The notes below the pieces were generated by a model. The model was given only the letters and a program-made list of their open reading frames with translations, made no database searches and was not told the DNA's origin. From Phorcus lineatus (taxonomy: Eukaryota; Mollusca; Gastropoda; Trochida; Trochidae), in the NCBI GenBank assembly GCA_921293015.1, contig OV121093.1, forward strand, positions 1,364,001-1,428,000: 64,000 nucleotides of DNA. The letters run 5' to 3'. The position numbers and the translations under genes were made by a program. Of this stretch, positions 52,313 to 62,351 are shown piece by piece. The stretch's first letter is position 1. Every line of letters starts with the position of its first letter.

Positions 52313-55300
52313 TCAGAAAGTAAACTCCACTTTATTATTTATGAAAGTGCAGAACAATTTTGGTTGCACCCAGTAAGAAATAAATAATTCGTCAGAAAAC
52401 CGAGCTTTGTCCACTACGATTCTAAACCGTAATCTTTCCAAAAAGGATGTTACCATACTTTCTTTGGTAACTACTTTACGTTTATGTTTTAGATTACACC
52501 TATCGGCCCAAATTTGATGTTTTGCCAAACACACCAAGTACAAGATAACATTTTTACGGAAATGGTCTGAAATGCCATGTAACAAATTAAACCGAATGAT
52601 TTCTGCATTGAGATCAATTAAGCCAAATGACAAGTCCAAAACCCAATTTCTGACGATGCTCCATAAAGTTGAGACCATATCACAAGAGTAAAACAAGTGC
52701 TCGACAGATTCATTATTATCATTACAAAAGGTACAAGTTTTAATGAGGGTATGGCGTTTACAATATAAATTAAAATTAGTGGGGACGATATCATGAAGTA
52801 AACGCCAGGATAAATTACGAAGCAGGGGGTCAATGAAGGAACTGTCGAGCATTTTAAAAGAAGCATTGAAATTTATAGTTGGAAAATATTTAACAATGGG
52901 ATTAACAGTACATATTTGAGAAATTATCATTTTATAAAAATCCCCACTTTTGAAAGGCTGATACCAATTAAAATTAGGATACATAGAAGTAAAATATTTA
53001 TAAGAAGCTAAACAGTTTTTGTAAAATGGTGGCATGACAGCAGAATGCAAAAGCATATTAGAGGCAAAATTACAATTGATATCACGTAAACTATACCCTA
53101 ACCAATAAATAGCAAAATGAACAAACTTAGAATTACAACCATTAATTACCTTATAAATATGATACAATCTTAAAGCGTGAAAACGAGAAGATACATGTAC
53201 AAAATTAACACCACCAAAATCTTTAACATTATATAAAACAGTGCGAGCTAAAGGCTCATACAAATGGGAACCCCAGGAATAATCAAAGCAAATACGGGTG
53301 GTAAGATCTATATACGGTTTTGGCATGTCCAAGACAGAGGCAACATACCAAAGCTTAGACATAGCCATCACCTTAACTATTAGCGATTTACCATAATACG
53401 AGAGATACCTATCCCTAAACTTAAAATTTAGAACCCCGTGCAATTTTGTAATAATTTCGTGCCAGTTATCGTCAGGAGTAATACTATTGCCAAATTTTAC
53501 CCCAAGAATTTTACATGAATCGGGCCATGAAATGCCAAAGGAATGGTCAGCCGAAACTCGCCACTTGCCGAACGCAAGGGCTTTCGTCTTACCCATGTTG
53601 AGACGGGCCCCCGACCCCTTACAATAACATTCACTCACTTTCAACAAACGTCTCACACTCAACTCATCCGCACATATCCCTGTCCCGTCGTCAGCATAAG
53701 CAGATATTTTTGCTTCCTCGTTAACCCCAGGAATTTTGATGCCCCTTATTAACTTATCACTCCTGATTTTGATAAGAAAAGGTTCCAAAACCAAAACATA
53801 TAATAAAGGGCTAAGGCTACAGCCTTGCCTTACACTCCTATCCACGGGGAAAATGTCCGAAAAATGCCCATTAACCAATACCCTGCTAGAAATGTTTGTA
53901 TAAAGTAATTTTACCCACTTAATGAAATTGGTTCCAAAACCATAATTATGTAGGGCCTTGAATAAAAATTCGTGATTTACCCGATCAAAAGCTTTCTCCT
54001 GATCGAGGCAAATGAAAGCCACAGAGGTACCTTTCTGCTCTACATAATCTACAACATTCCGAAGAAGATGCAGATTGTCTGCTATTGATCTCCCCTTGAT
54101 AGAACAAGTCTGATCAGGGTGAACGATCTCAGCAATAACTGTTGATAGCCGACCTTCTAAAACCCTAGATAATATTTTGTAATCTACATTTAATAAACTA
54201 ATAGGACGCCAATTACGTAACAACTGAGGATTATTTTTATCTTTACAAAGAAGAGAAATACATCCCAATTTTTGTGAATTACTTAATGAATCCTGACTCA
54301 AAGCCAAGTTATAAAGATGTACTAAGACATCGCCAAATAAATCCCAAAATGCCAAATAGAATTCTTTACTTAACCCGTCCAACCCCGGTGATTTATTATT
54401 ATCCATACCCTTAAGTGCCCTTAAAGCCTCCTCCTTTGTTACAGCGCCCTCTACACTATCGGCCGAAGCCACATCAAGAGTTGGTAATTCATCAATAAAT
54501 TCCGAGCAAAAAAAATCATCAATTTCTTCAGCCGAATATAAATTTGCATAAAAATCTTTACAATGCTTGATGATATCATCATTACAGTTATAACTTTCGT
54601 TTCCATTTACAAGGTTCCGAATTGTTTTATCTCCAGAGTTTTTGAATTCCGATTGAAGAAAGAATTTGGAAGGTTGTTCATTATTTTCCAAAACTTGAAC
54701 TCTGGAGCGAATTACACTACCTCTTGCCCTATCAAAATTAATATCATATAATTGTGATTTGATTGCCTTAATTTGGTCAGCATACTCGCCAGGTTTCTGG
54801 GCTTCTGCATCAACCAATTCTCTGTATCGCCTTTGTAACTGGTAAAGTAATTTATTCTTACCGATAGCCACCCTTTTACTATAAGCCGAAATAAACTCCT
54901 TGAATTTAACTTTTAGATCGTCCCAGTCCGAAAGAGATAAAGCATTACTGACATTTAAACCCTCCCAAAAATCACGAAATTGTGATAGAAATGCTTTATC
55001 AGACAACAAGGAGTTATTGAATTTCCAGTAACCAGGCCCCACAGAGATGACATCAAACTGTTCAAAAGTCAGAACACAATAATCATGATCCGAGATCGAA
55101 CAGGGTTTAACCTCACAACTCTTTACCATCGGCATTAAATCAGCAGAAAGGTAAAACCTATCTAACCTACAAGAGACTTTACCACCCCGCCATGTTGTAA
55201 TTACTTTATTTGGATAAAGAGCCCGGAAAGGGTCGATTAAATTATAATTTTTGATTAATTTTTGTAAGATGATAGAACCACCTTTCCCAGCTTTGGGATC

Positions 55301-55762
55301 TCCCCCGATCTTGTCCAAAAGAATATTGTTTATAAAGTTAAAATCGCCCCCAAATACAACATGGCGTCTAGTAACAAAATAATTGTCTAAAGCTGAAAGA
55401 AAATCTAGACGATTAGAATAATTTACAGGTGCATATATATTGATAAGGCGAAAATGAAGATTAAACATATCAATATCTAAAACAAATAATCTACCATCAA
55501 AATCATACTGAAATTTAACAATGCTGTAATTTAGATGAGATGCTAACAATATTCCAACCCCTCTGGCGTTGCCAGTCCCAAAACTCCAGAAGGCCTTGCA
55601 TCCAAACTCTCTCTCAACAGTCTGACCCTCTTTCACACAAGCAACATGCGTCTCTTGCAAAAATAAAATATCAACTTTCATTCTCTTCCATTCTTCACAC
55701 AACACTCTCCTTCTGGACCCACCCCTTATTCCCGCGAAATTTAAAGTAGAGTAGCTAAACAT
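52313..55762 (-). CDS. LINE copy C ORF2: APE endonuclease plus reverse transcriptase
   Basis: 1,149 residues, uninterrupted. Endonuclease at 1-230: N8 (LNFAG), E37 (FLQETH), D140/N142 (GGDFNF), D201 (CRLDRF) and S224-D225-H226. RT at about 440-800: LDGLSKEFYLAFWDLF, NWRPISLLNVDYKILSR, D587 (CLDQEKAFDRVN), RQGCSLSPLLYVLVLEPF and YADD at 689-692. C-terminal knuckle C1010-x2-C1013-x8-H1022-x4-C1027. Endonuclease and RT together act in target-primed reverse transcription. Architecture and A-tail suit the L1/Tx1 group, which includes other site-specific LINEs. All catalytic residues are present. Confidence 0.92.
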   Translation of the reverse strand: MFSYSTLNFAGIRGGSRRRVLCEEWKRMKVDILFLQETHVACVKEGQTVEREFGCKAFWSFGTGNARGVGILLASHLNYSIVKFQYDFDGRLFVLDIDMFNLHFRLINIYAPVNYSNRLDFLSALDNYFVTRRHVVFGGDFNFINNILLDKIGGDPKAGKGGSIILQKLIKNYNLIDPFRALYPNKVITTWRGGKVSCRLDRFYLSADLMPMVKSCEVKPCSISDHDYCVLTFEQFDVISVGPGYWKFNNSLLSDKAFLSQFRDFWEGLNVSNALSLSDWDDLKVKFKEFISAYSKRVAIGKNKLLYQLQRRYRELVDAEAQKPGEYADQIKAIKSQLYDINFDRARGSVIRSRVQVLENNEQPSKFFLQSEFKNSGDKTIRNLVNGNESYNCNDDIIKHCKDFYANLYSAEEIDDFFCSEFIDELPTLDVASADSVEGAVTKEEALRALKGMDNNKSPGLDGLSKEFYLAFWDLFGDVLVHLYNLALSQDSLSNSQKLGCISLLCKDKNNPQLLRNWRPISLLNVDYKILSRVLEGRLSTVIAEIVHPDQTCSIKGRSIADNLHLLRNVVDYVEQKGTSVAFICLDQEKAFDRVNHEFLFKALHNYGFGTNFIKWVKLLYTNISSRVLVNGHFSDIFPVDRSVRQGCSLSPLLYVLVLEPFLIKIRSDKLIRGIKIPGVNEEAKISAYADDGTGICADELSVRRLLKVSECYCKGSGARLNMGKTKALAFGKWRVSADHSFGISWPDSCKILGVKFGNSITPDDNWHEIITKLHGVLNFKFRDRYLSYYGKSLIVKVMAMSKLWYVASVLDMPKPYIDLTTRICFDYSWGSHLYEPLARTVLYNVKDFGGVNFVHVSSRFHALRLYHIYKVINGCNSKFVHFAIYWLGYSLRDINCNFASNMLLHSAVMPPFYKNCLASYKYFTSMYPNFNWYQPFKSGDFYKMIISQICTVNPIVKYFPTINFNASFKMLDSSFIDPLLRNLSWRLLHDIVPTNFNLYCKRHTLIKTCTFCNDNNESVEHLFYSCDMVSTLWSIVRNWVLDLSFGLIDLNAEIIRFNLLHGISDHFRKNVILYLVCLAKHQIWADRCNLKHKRKVVTKESMVTSFLERLRFRIVVDKARFSDELFISYWVQPKLFCTFINNKVEFTF

Positions 55763-56180
55763 AATATTGATAATTTTGGGTTATAGAAACTAAAATAATA
55801 TATGGTCTCATGGAGCTAAAATATATATATACAACATGTAATATTTCTACCATTACTATATACAGTACTATAACATAAACCATTCTAAAACTTTATACTC
55901 ACAACCAGAGAAATCCAAAATAAATCCAACATGAAAGCACAATAATCCAACAAGAGAAAACATATATAATCCAAAAATGAAAGCACTTGTTTCCCAAAAC
56001 ACGACACATATATTCCAAGATGAATAACACCACATCCAAAAGACATCATATATAATCCCTTGTTTAAATCGCGGGTCAGTTTCGAAGTCCGGGGGCATTG
56101 CAGTTTGGGTTTTGGGTTCACAATCAGTTCTCATAGTCCAGGGGCAGTGTATAGGTCATCAATGATAAGGTAAGTTATTA

Positions 56181-57320
56181 TCATGTTCCACTTGTGGATC
56201 CGCTGTCACTCTCCTCGTGATACTTGGTCACAAAATGCGCCTTCTCTCTTCTCTTAATGTCTCTCGCTGTTCTGTTTCTTGAGGGACTCCTCTTTCTTTG
56301 CCGGTTCTGTCTCTCATCCGTATCCATGATGCAGGCTATAATCTGGTCTCCAGATGCTGAAAACTGACTACGGTCCGTTGTATCTTTTGGGTCTGTCTCT
56401 CCAAGGTCCAACACACTGAGGTCCTTGGGATCTGTTTCCTTTGAGTTGAAAACTTCCGGGTCATTTTCCTTCGGATCCTTTTCCTTCGGGTCCTTGTCCT
56501 TAGGGTCCTTATCTTTAGGGTCCTCGTCCGTTCCGGGGTTACGAGCAGCCCAATCGTCGTGCTTTTCAGCATAATCCTGCTCCATATCCTCGTCCTGTGG
56601 TTCGTCAATGTAACGTGTCCTCTCTTGCCTACTGACGGCGTCGGCATAGGATATCCTTCCAGGACGTTGTACGTTGACTGACATCTGGCTAGCAGGCCTC
56701 AAAGTGCTACGACAGTCTCTCCTTATGTGGCCTACTTCCTTACATCTTAAACATAAAGGTGGTCTTCCAGCCATTGTCAACAGCAAATCGAACTTATAAG
56801 AAGCTGCCGTAACCGAAAACAAGTGTGGAATATGGTCAATGCTTTCGTGCTGTGTTTCTATTACAACATCATATGTCCCTAGAGGAAGGCCTTCGTCAAA
56901 GTCATCCTCTGACCTTTCCTCTTTCACAGATATGATGGTCCAAAAGTCCTTGAAAATGTAGCTGAGGAACTCTGACCCAAAAGATTCTGGCAGCCAGTGC
57001 ACACGGAAATTGGTGCGAATTCTGTCCACAATTGAAACGTCCACAACAAGTCTTGGACTAAGATTTATCCTTCCAATGCCGTGCAATAGATTGGCCGCTT
57101 CTACTGTGCTTACAGTAATAAACCATTCGTTGGCTTTGCTCCTCTTTGCCATCCTCACTAACTCATTGCCCTTTAAGTAGTCCATGAGAAAACGATGTAA
57201 CTTGAATCGGTTCATAGAAAATCTGTCCGGTCCAAAGAAGGTCACTTTAACCACTCGCTTCCTCACAGCATTGTCAACAAGTCCATGTGGTACGGGTCCA
57301 TTGAAAAACATCTCTGCCAT
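56181..57320 (-). CDS. LINE copy C ORF1
   Basis: 379 residues from ATG at 57320, aligned with copies B and D. VVKVTFFGPDRFSMNRFKLH begins the conserved N-terminal domain. The single CCHC knuckle CLRCKEVGHIRRDC follows MAGRPPL, then an acidic stretch (EPQDEDMEQDY), DPK-rich pentapeptide repeats, and a basic tail (KRRE). Likely the RNA-binding partner of ORF2. Its leader is only 92 bp from the U1 half, so translation would start close to the 5' end of a U1-initiated transcript. Confidence 0.92.
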   Translation of the reverse strand: MAEMFFNGPVPHGLVDNAVRKRVVKVTFFGPDRFSMNRFKLHRFLMDYLKGNELVRMAKRSKANEWFITVSTVEAANLLHGIGRINLSPRLVVDVSIVDRIRTNFRVHWLPESFGSEFLSYIFKDFWTIISVKEERSEDDFDEGLPLGTYDVVIETQHESIDHIPHLFSVTAASYKFDLLLTMAGRPPLCLRCKEVGHIRRDCRSTLRPASQMSVNVQRPGRISYADAVSRQERTRYIDEPQDEDMEQDYAEKHDDWAARNPGTDEDPKDKDPKDKDPKEKDPKENDPEVFNSKETDPKDLSVLDLGETDPKDTTDRSQFSASGDQIIACIMDTDERQNRQRKRSPSRNRTARDIKRREKAHFVTKYHEESDSGSTSGT

Positions 57321-57412
57321 GGTGAGGGGGGAGTGGTGTCCGAAGACTGTGCACAAAGCACCCACTCGTAGACCTGTATAACAAAAAAAAGAGCTCAATA
57401 CCAGTCCGACAC

Positions 57413-57444
57413 AGAATCACGTAGAGCCTGTGCCAGGTAAGTAT
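57413..57444 (-). ncRNA. U1: U1 snRNA 5' half (interrupted), unit C
   Basis: Minus strand from 57444: ATACTTACCTGGCACAGGCT then CTACGTGATTC. LINE C follows at TGTGTCGGACTGG. Matches the other five 5' halves with small changes near the junction. Confidence 0.92.
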
Positions 57445-58005
57445 GCTTTTCTGCTGAGCTCCGCCCGACCCCTTGTAGTCGCAATTTTCACTCGCCTGGG
57501 TGTCGCAGTAAAGGAAATGAGGAAAGCTAAATAGTCGGCAGTCTAGAAGATGCCATATGCGCTGCTCCCTCTTCTTAGACATAAACACAACTTTGTGACA
57601 TAATTTTCTTTCAGATTGGTAGGTTAGCCAGCTCTTTACTTGACATCAGAACGCCCTAAGAGGATGGCATGAAACGTTGCACCTACGTCACGTACGTGCG
57701 CCGGATGAAGTCGAAACTCTGAGTCCACAGCAGTGGGCGCTTGGAAATGGTATCGGATAGAAATTAAAGTTATTTCAGGAGTGTTTTGCGTCTCGTAATA
57801 AAGACAAAAGGATAGAAACACTTTCAAAGTTGACATAATTTGTAGGTTAAGTGTTTTTTATTGCATTGACTGAATGTAAAGACAACTCAGAGACTTGGAA
57901 GGTGTGCATTTTTTTTATTTAGATCGACAGCTCACAGAGAGAGATGTAACATGAAACATTTGTACAGAGAAGAGCAATTAAAGTTCTCATTTTTAGTTTG
58001 TATAT
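57445..58005 (-). promoter_or_regulatory. U1 intergenic flank: 3' box region and 5' promoter region
   Basis: 561 bp, near-identical to 51303-51862. It carries the AAAATGAGA 3'-box-like motif close to the U1 end and the CTGCCGACTATTTAGC / TTTCCTCATTTCC region upstream of the next U1. With 164 nt of U1 the ancestral unit would be about 725 bp. A 66-codon frame conserved here among copies reflects DNA duplication, not a gene. Confidence 0.65.
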
Positions 58006-58137
58006 CAGGGGAGAGCGCGAACGCAGTCCCCCACACTTATAAATTGCGCACCCGAGTCTTCCACATTTGGGAAGATCGCAGGGGTCAACCAAGCCGAGGT
58101 GCAATGGAAAGGTCTCGCCCCGGGCCCACAGCCTTGC
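58006..58137 (-). ncRNA. U1: U1 snRNA 3' half (nt 33-164)
   Basis: 132 nt following LINE D's A-tail, identical by eye to 51863-51994. It has the U1A-type loop ATTGCACCTC, stem-loop III with paired changes (TCTTCC/GGAAGA) and the terminal hairpin GACTGCGTTCGCGCTC. The Sm-site region reads AATTTATAAG rather than the usual AATTTGTGG, so it may be defective even apart from the insertion. Confidence 0.92.
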
Positions 58138-58437
58138 TTTTTGTTTTTTTTTGTTTTAGATAAAGTTTATTGCAACAAAAAGGACATAAGTACAATCTCC
58201 CCAGGCACTTAGAAATGGACAGCGATGATAAACTATGAGTATATACAAACAAATGATATGATGATGAAAAGTAGATGATGTTTAAATGAAAAGTGCCTGG
58301 GTCCTATAGCTTTCTGGCAACATTCTTCAGACAAGCTAAAATCAGGGAAGGGATATATACAAAGTCATGTGGAGAATATTTCTATTATGATTACTACTTG
58401 TGAAAATTGAAAAGCTTATGGTATACTTATGATATAG

Positions 58438-61400
58438 TTATAATGTACAAAGATAATTTAGAAAATAAACTCCACTTTGTTGTTTAAACTTAGGGTACAG
58501 AACAATTTGGGTTGTACCCAGTAAGAAATATAATAACTCGTCAGATAACCGGGCTTTGTCCACAACGATTCTAAATCGCAATCTTTCCAAAAACATTGTC
58601 ACCATACTTTCTTTGGTGATTACTTTACGTTTATGTTTTAGATTACACCTATCGACCCAAATTTGATGTTTTGCCAAACACACCAAGTACAAAATGACAT
58701 TTTTGCGGAAATGGTCTGAAACACCATGTAACAAATTAAACCGAATGATTTCTGCATTGATATCAATTAGGCCAAATGACAAGTCCAAAACCCAATTCCT
58801 GACGATGCTCCATAACGTTGAGACCATATTACAATGATAAAACAAATGCTCGACAGATTCGTTATTACTGTTACAAAATGTACAAGATTTAACAAGGGTA
58901 TGACGTTTACAATATAAGTTAAAATTAGTGGGGACGATATCATGAAGTAAACGCCAGGAGAGATTTCTTTGAAGGGGGTCAATGAAGGAACTGTCGAGCA
59001 ATTTGAAAGCAGCATGGAAGTTTACATTTGGATAAAGCTTTACAATGGGAGATGCAGTACATATTTTTGCTATCAACAATACGTAGAAATCGCAGCTCTT
59101 TAGAGGCTGGTACCAATTGAAATTAGGATACAAAGAAGTAAAATATTTATAGGAGGTTAAACATTTAGCATAAAATGGTGGCATTACAGCCGAATGTAAT
59201 AACATGTTTGAAGCAAAATTACAATTGACATCCCGTAAACTATACCCTAACCAATAAATAGCAAAATGAACAAACTTAGAATTACAACCATTAATTACCT
59301 TATAGATATGAAATAACCTTAATGCCTGAAAGCGAGATGGAACATGAACAAAATTAACACCGCCAAATTCTTTAACATTATATAAAACAGTGCGAGCTAA
59401 AGGCTCATACAAATGGGAACCCCAGAAATAATCAAAGCAAATACGGGTGGTAAGATCTATATACGGTTTTGGCATGTCCAAGACAGAGGCAACATACCAA
59501 AGCTTAGACATAGCCATCACCTTAACTATTAGCGATTTACCATAATACGAGAGATACCTATCCCTAAACTTAAAATTTAGAACCCCGTGCAATTTTGTAA
59601 TAATTTCGTGCCAGTTATCGTCAGGAGTAATACTATTGCCAAATTTTACCCCAAGAATTTTACATGAATCGGGCCATGAAATGCCAAAGGAATGGTCAGC
59701 CGAAACTCGCCACTTGCCGAATGCAAGGGCTTTCGTCTTACCCATGTTGAGACGGGCCCCCGACCCCTTACAATAACATTCACTCACTTTCAACAAACGT
59801 CTCACACTCAACTCATCCGCACATATCCCTGTCCCGTCGTCAGCATAAGCAGATATTTTTGCTTCCTCGTTAACCCCAGGAATTTTGATGCCCCTTATTA
59901 ACTTATCACTCCTGATTTTAATAAGAAAAGGTTCCAAAACCAAAACATATAATAAAGGGCTAAGGCTACAGCCTTGCCTTACACTCCTATCCACGGGGAA
60001 AATGTCCGAAAAATGCCCATTAACCAATACCCTGCTAGAAATGTTTGTATAAAGTAATTTTACCCACTTAATGAAATTGGTTCCAAAACCATAATTATGT
60101 AGGGCCTTGAATAAAAATTCGTGATTTACCCGATCAAAAGCTTTCTCCTGATCGAGGCAAATGAAAGCCACAGAGGTACCTTTCTGCTCTACATAATCTA
60201 CAACATTCCGAAGAAGATGCAAATTGTCTGCTATTGATCTCCCCTTGATAGAACAAGTCTGATCAGGGTGAACGATCTCAGCAATAACTGTTGATAGCCG
60301 ACCTTCTAAAACCCTAGATAATATTTTGTAATCTACATTTAATAAACTAATAGGACGCCAATTACGTAACAACTGAGGATTATTTTTATCTTTACAAAGA
60401 AGAGAAATACATCCCAATTTTTGTGAATTACTTAATGAATCCTGACTCAAAGCCAAGTTATAAAGATGTACTAAGACATCGCCAAATAAATCCCAAAATG
60501 CCAAATAGAATTCTTTACTTAACCCGTCCAACCCCGGTGATTTATTATTATCCATACCCTTAAGTGCCCTTAAAGCCTCCTCCTTTGTTACAGCGCCCTC
60601 TATACTATCGGCCGAAGCCACATCAAGAGTTGGTAATTCATCAATAAATTCCGAACAATAAAAATCATCAATTTCTTCAGCCGAATATAAATTTGCATAA
60701 AAATCTTTACAATGCTTGATGATATCATCATTACAGTTATAACTTTCGTTTCCATTTACAAGGTTCCGAATGGTTTTATCTCCAGAGTTTTTGAATTCCG
60801 ATTGAAGAAAGAATTTGGAAGGTTGTTCATTATTTTCCAAAACTTGAACTCTGGAGCGAATTACACTACCTCTTGCCCTATCAAAATTAATATCATATAA
60901 TTGTGATTTGATTGCCTTAATTTGGTCAGCATACTCGCCAGGTTTCTGGGCTTCTGCATCAACCAATTCTCTGTATCGCCTTTGTAACTGGTAAAGTAAT
61001 TTATTCTTACCGATAGCCACCCTTTTACTATAAGCCGAAATAAACTCCTTGAATTTAACTTTGAGATCGTCCCAGTCCGAAAGAGATAAAGCATTACTGA
61101 CATATAAACCCTCCCAAAAATCACGAAATTGTGATAGAAATGCTTTATCAGACAACAAGGAGTTATTGAATTTCCAGTAACCAGGCCCCACAGAGATGAC
61201 ATCAAACTGCTCAAAAGTCAGAACACAATAATCGTGATCCGAGATCGAACAGGGTCTAACCTCACAACTCTTTACCATCGGCATTAAATCAGCAGAAAGG
61301 TAAAACCTATCTAACCTACAAGAGACTTTACCACCCCGCCATGTTGTAATTACTTTATTTGGATAAAGAGCCCGGAAAGGGTCGATTAAATTATAATTTT

Positions 61401-61911
61401 TGATCAATTTTTGTAAGATGATAGAACCACCTTTCCCAGCTTTGGGATCTCCCCCAATCTTGTCCAAAAGAATATTGTTTATAAAGTTAAAATCGCCCCC
61501 AAATACAACATGGCGTCTAGTAACAAAATAACTGTCTAAAGCTGAAAGAAAATCTAGACGATTAGAATAATTTACAGGTGCATATATATTGATAAGGCGA
61601 AAATGAAGATTAAACATATCAATATCTAAAACAAATAATCTACCATCAAAATCATACTGAAATTTAACAATGCTGTAATTTAGATGAGATGCTAACAATA
61701 TTCCAATCCCTCTGGCGTTGCCAGTCCCAAAACTCCAGAAGGCCTTGCATCCAAACTCTCTCTCAACAGTCTGACCCTCTTTCACACAAGCAACATGCGT
61801 CTCTTGCAAAAATAAAATATCAACTTTCATTCTCTTCCATTCTTCACACAACACTCTCCTTCTGGACCCACCCCTTATTCCCGCGCAATTTAAAGTTGAA
61901 TAGTTAAACAT
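58438..61911 (-). CDS. LINE copy D ORF2, C-terminus frameshifted
   Basis: 1,157 residues from MFNYSTLNCAGIRGG. Endonuclease (FLQETH, GGDFNF, SISDHDY), RT (CLDQEKAFDRVN, AYADDGTGIC) and the knuckle CTFCNSNNESVEHLFYHC are all intact. Near 58530 one extra base relative to copy B changes the ending from DELFISYWVQPKL to DELLYFLLGTTQI, replacing the last roughly 20 residues with about 30 others. The change lies beyond the zinc knuckle, so the effect is uncertain. Confidence 0.9.
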   Translation of the reverse strand: MFNYSTLNCAGIRGGSRRRVLCEEWKRMKVDILFLQETHVACVKEGQTVEREFGCKAFWSFGTGNARGIGILLASHLNYSIVKFQYDFDGRLFVLDIDMFNLHFRLINIYAPVNYSNRLDFLSALDSYFVTRRHVVFGGDFNFINNILLDKIGGDPKAGKGGSIILQKLIKNYNLIDPFRALYPNKVITTWRGGKVSCRLDRFYLSADLMPMVKSCEVRPCSISDHDYCVLTFEQFDVISVGPGYWKFNNSLLSDKAFLSQFRDFWEGLYVSNALSLSDWDDLKVKFKEFISAYSKRVAIGKNKLLYQLQRRYRELVDAEAQKPGEYADQIKAIKSQLYDINFDRARGSVIRSRVQVLENNEQPSKFFLQSEFKNSGDKTIRNLVNGNESYNCNDDIIKHCKDFYANLYSAEEIDDFYCSEFIDELPTLDVASADSIEGAVTKEEALRALKGMDNNKSPGLDGLSKEFYLAFWDLFGDVLVHLYNLALSQDSLSNSQKLGCISLLCKDKNNPQLLRNWRPISLLNVDYKILSRVLEGRLSTVIAEIVHPDQTCSIKGRSIADNLHLLRNVVDYVEQKGTSVAFICLDQEKAFDRVNHEFLFKALHNYGFGTNFIKWVKLLYTNISSRVLVNGHFSDIFPVDRSVRQGCSLSPLLYVLVLEPFLIKIRSDKLIRGIKIPGVNEEAKISAYADDGTGICADELSVRRLLKVSECYCKGSGARLNMGKTKALAFGKWRVSADHSFGISWPDSCKILGVKFGNSITPDDNWHEIITKLHGVLNFKFRDRYLSYYGKSLIVKVMAMSKLWYVASVLDMPKPYIDLTTRICFDYFWGSHLYEPLARTVLYNVKEFGGVNFVHVPSRFQALRLFHIYKVINGCNSKFVHFAIYWLGYSLRDVNCNFASNMLLHSAVMPPFYAKCLTSYKYFTSLYPNFNWYQPLKSCDFYVLLIAKICTASPIVKLYPNVNFHAAFKLLDSSFIDPLQRNLSWRLLHDIVPTNFNLYCKRHTLVKSCTFCNSNNESVEHLFYHCNMVSTLWSIVRNWVLDLSFGLIDINAEIIRFNLLHGVSDHFRKNVILYLVCLAKHQIWVDRCNLKHKRKVITKESMVTMFLERLRFRIVVDKARLSDELLYFLLGTTQIVLYPKFKQQSGVYFLNYLCTL

Positions 61912-62351
61912 TTGTTGTTTTAAGTAGGGGAAATGAAATATACAATTATGGTCTCATGGAGCTAATTTGGAAATACTTATGGAAATGATACAAAACTTTA
62001 GTTTAAAAACATGACACAAAAAATGAAACACCAAACTAAACATACTTACAAATAATGAAGTCCAAAAATAATCCAAAGCGAAAACACAATAATCCCATAA
62101 GTGAAAACAAGAATAATCCATCAGGAGACACATATAATCCATTGGAAAACACATATAATCCTTTGTATGACACATATAATCCGAAAACGAAAATAGCTTG
62201 AAGCACGTGACACATAGTTCCTGGTTTGAATCACAGTTCAGTCTCAGAGTCCGGGGACGTAGCAGTTGTGGTTTGGGGTCACAGTCCATTCTCCAAGTCC
62301 GGGGGCAAAGCAAAGGTCGTTCTTGTAAGAGACACGTCATAATTGCTGCAA

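Larger units (their letters stand above)
51995..57412 (-). mobile_element. U1-LINE copy C, both ORFs intact
   Basis: 5,418 bp between U1 nt about 31 (57413) and U1 nt 33 (51994). Leader 92 bp, ORF1 56181-57320, spacer 55763-56180, ORF2 52313-55762, a roughly 290-bp 3'UTR with AATAAA and an A-rich tail interrupted by C (about 51995-52022). This is the best candidate for an active copy in the window. Confidence 0.92.

Noticed and set aside
53543-53752. Short plus-strand frames inside the LINE copies, such as 69 codons near the YADD region, repeated in each copy
   Set aside because: Antisense shadows of ORF2; they recur only because ORF2 is repeated.
57430-57446. Consensus plus-strand splice donor as evidence of a host gene on the plus strand
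   Set aside because: It is the complement of U1 nt 1-14, repeated in every U1 unit; no plus-strand exon precedes it.
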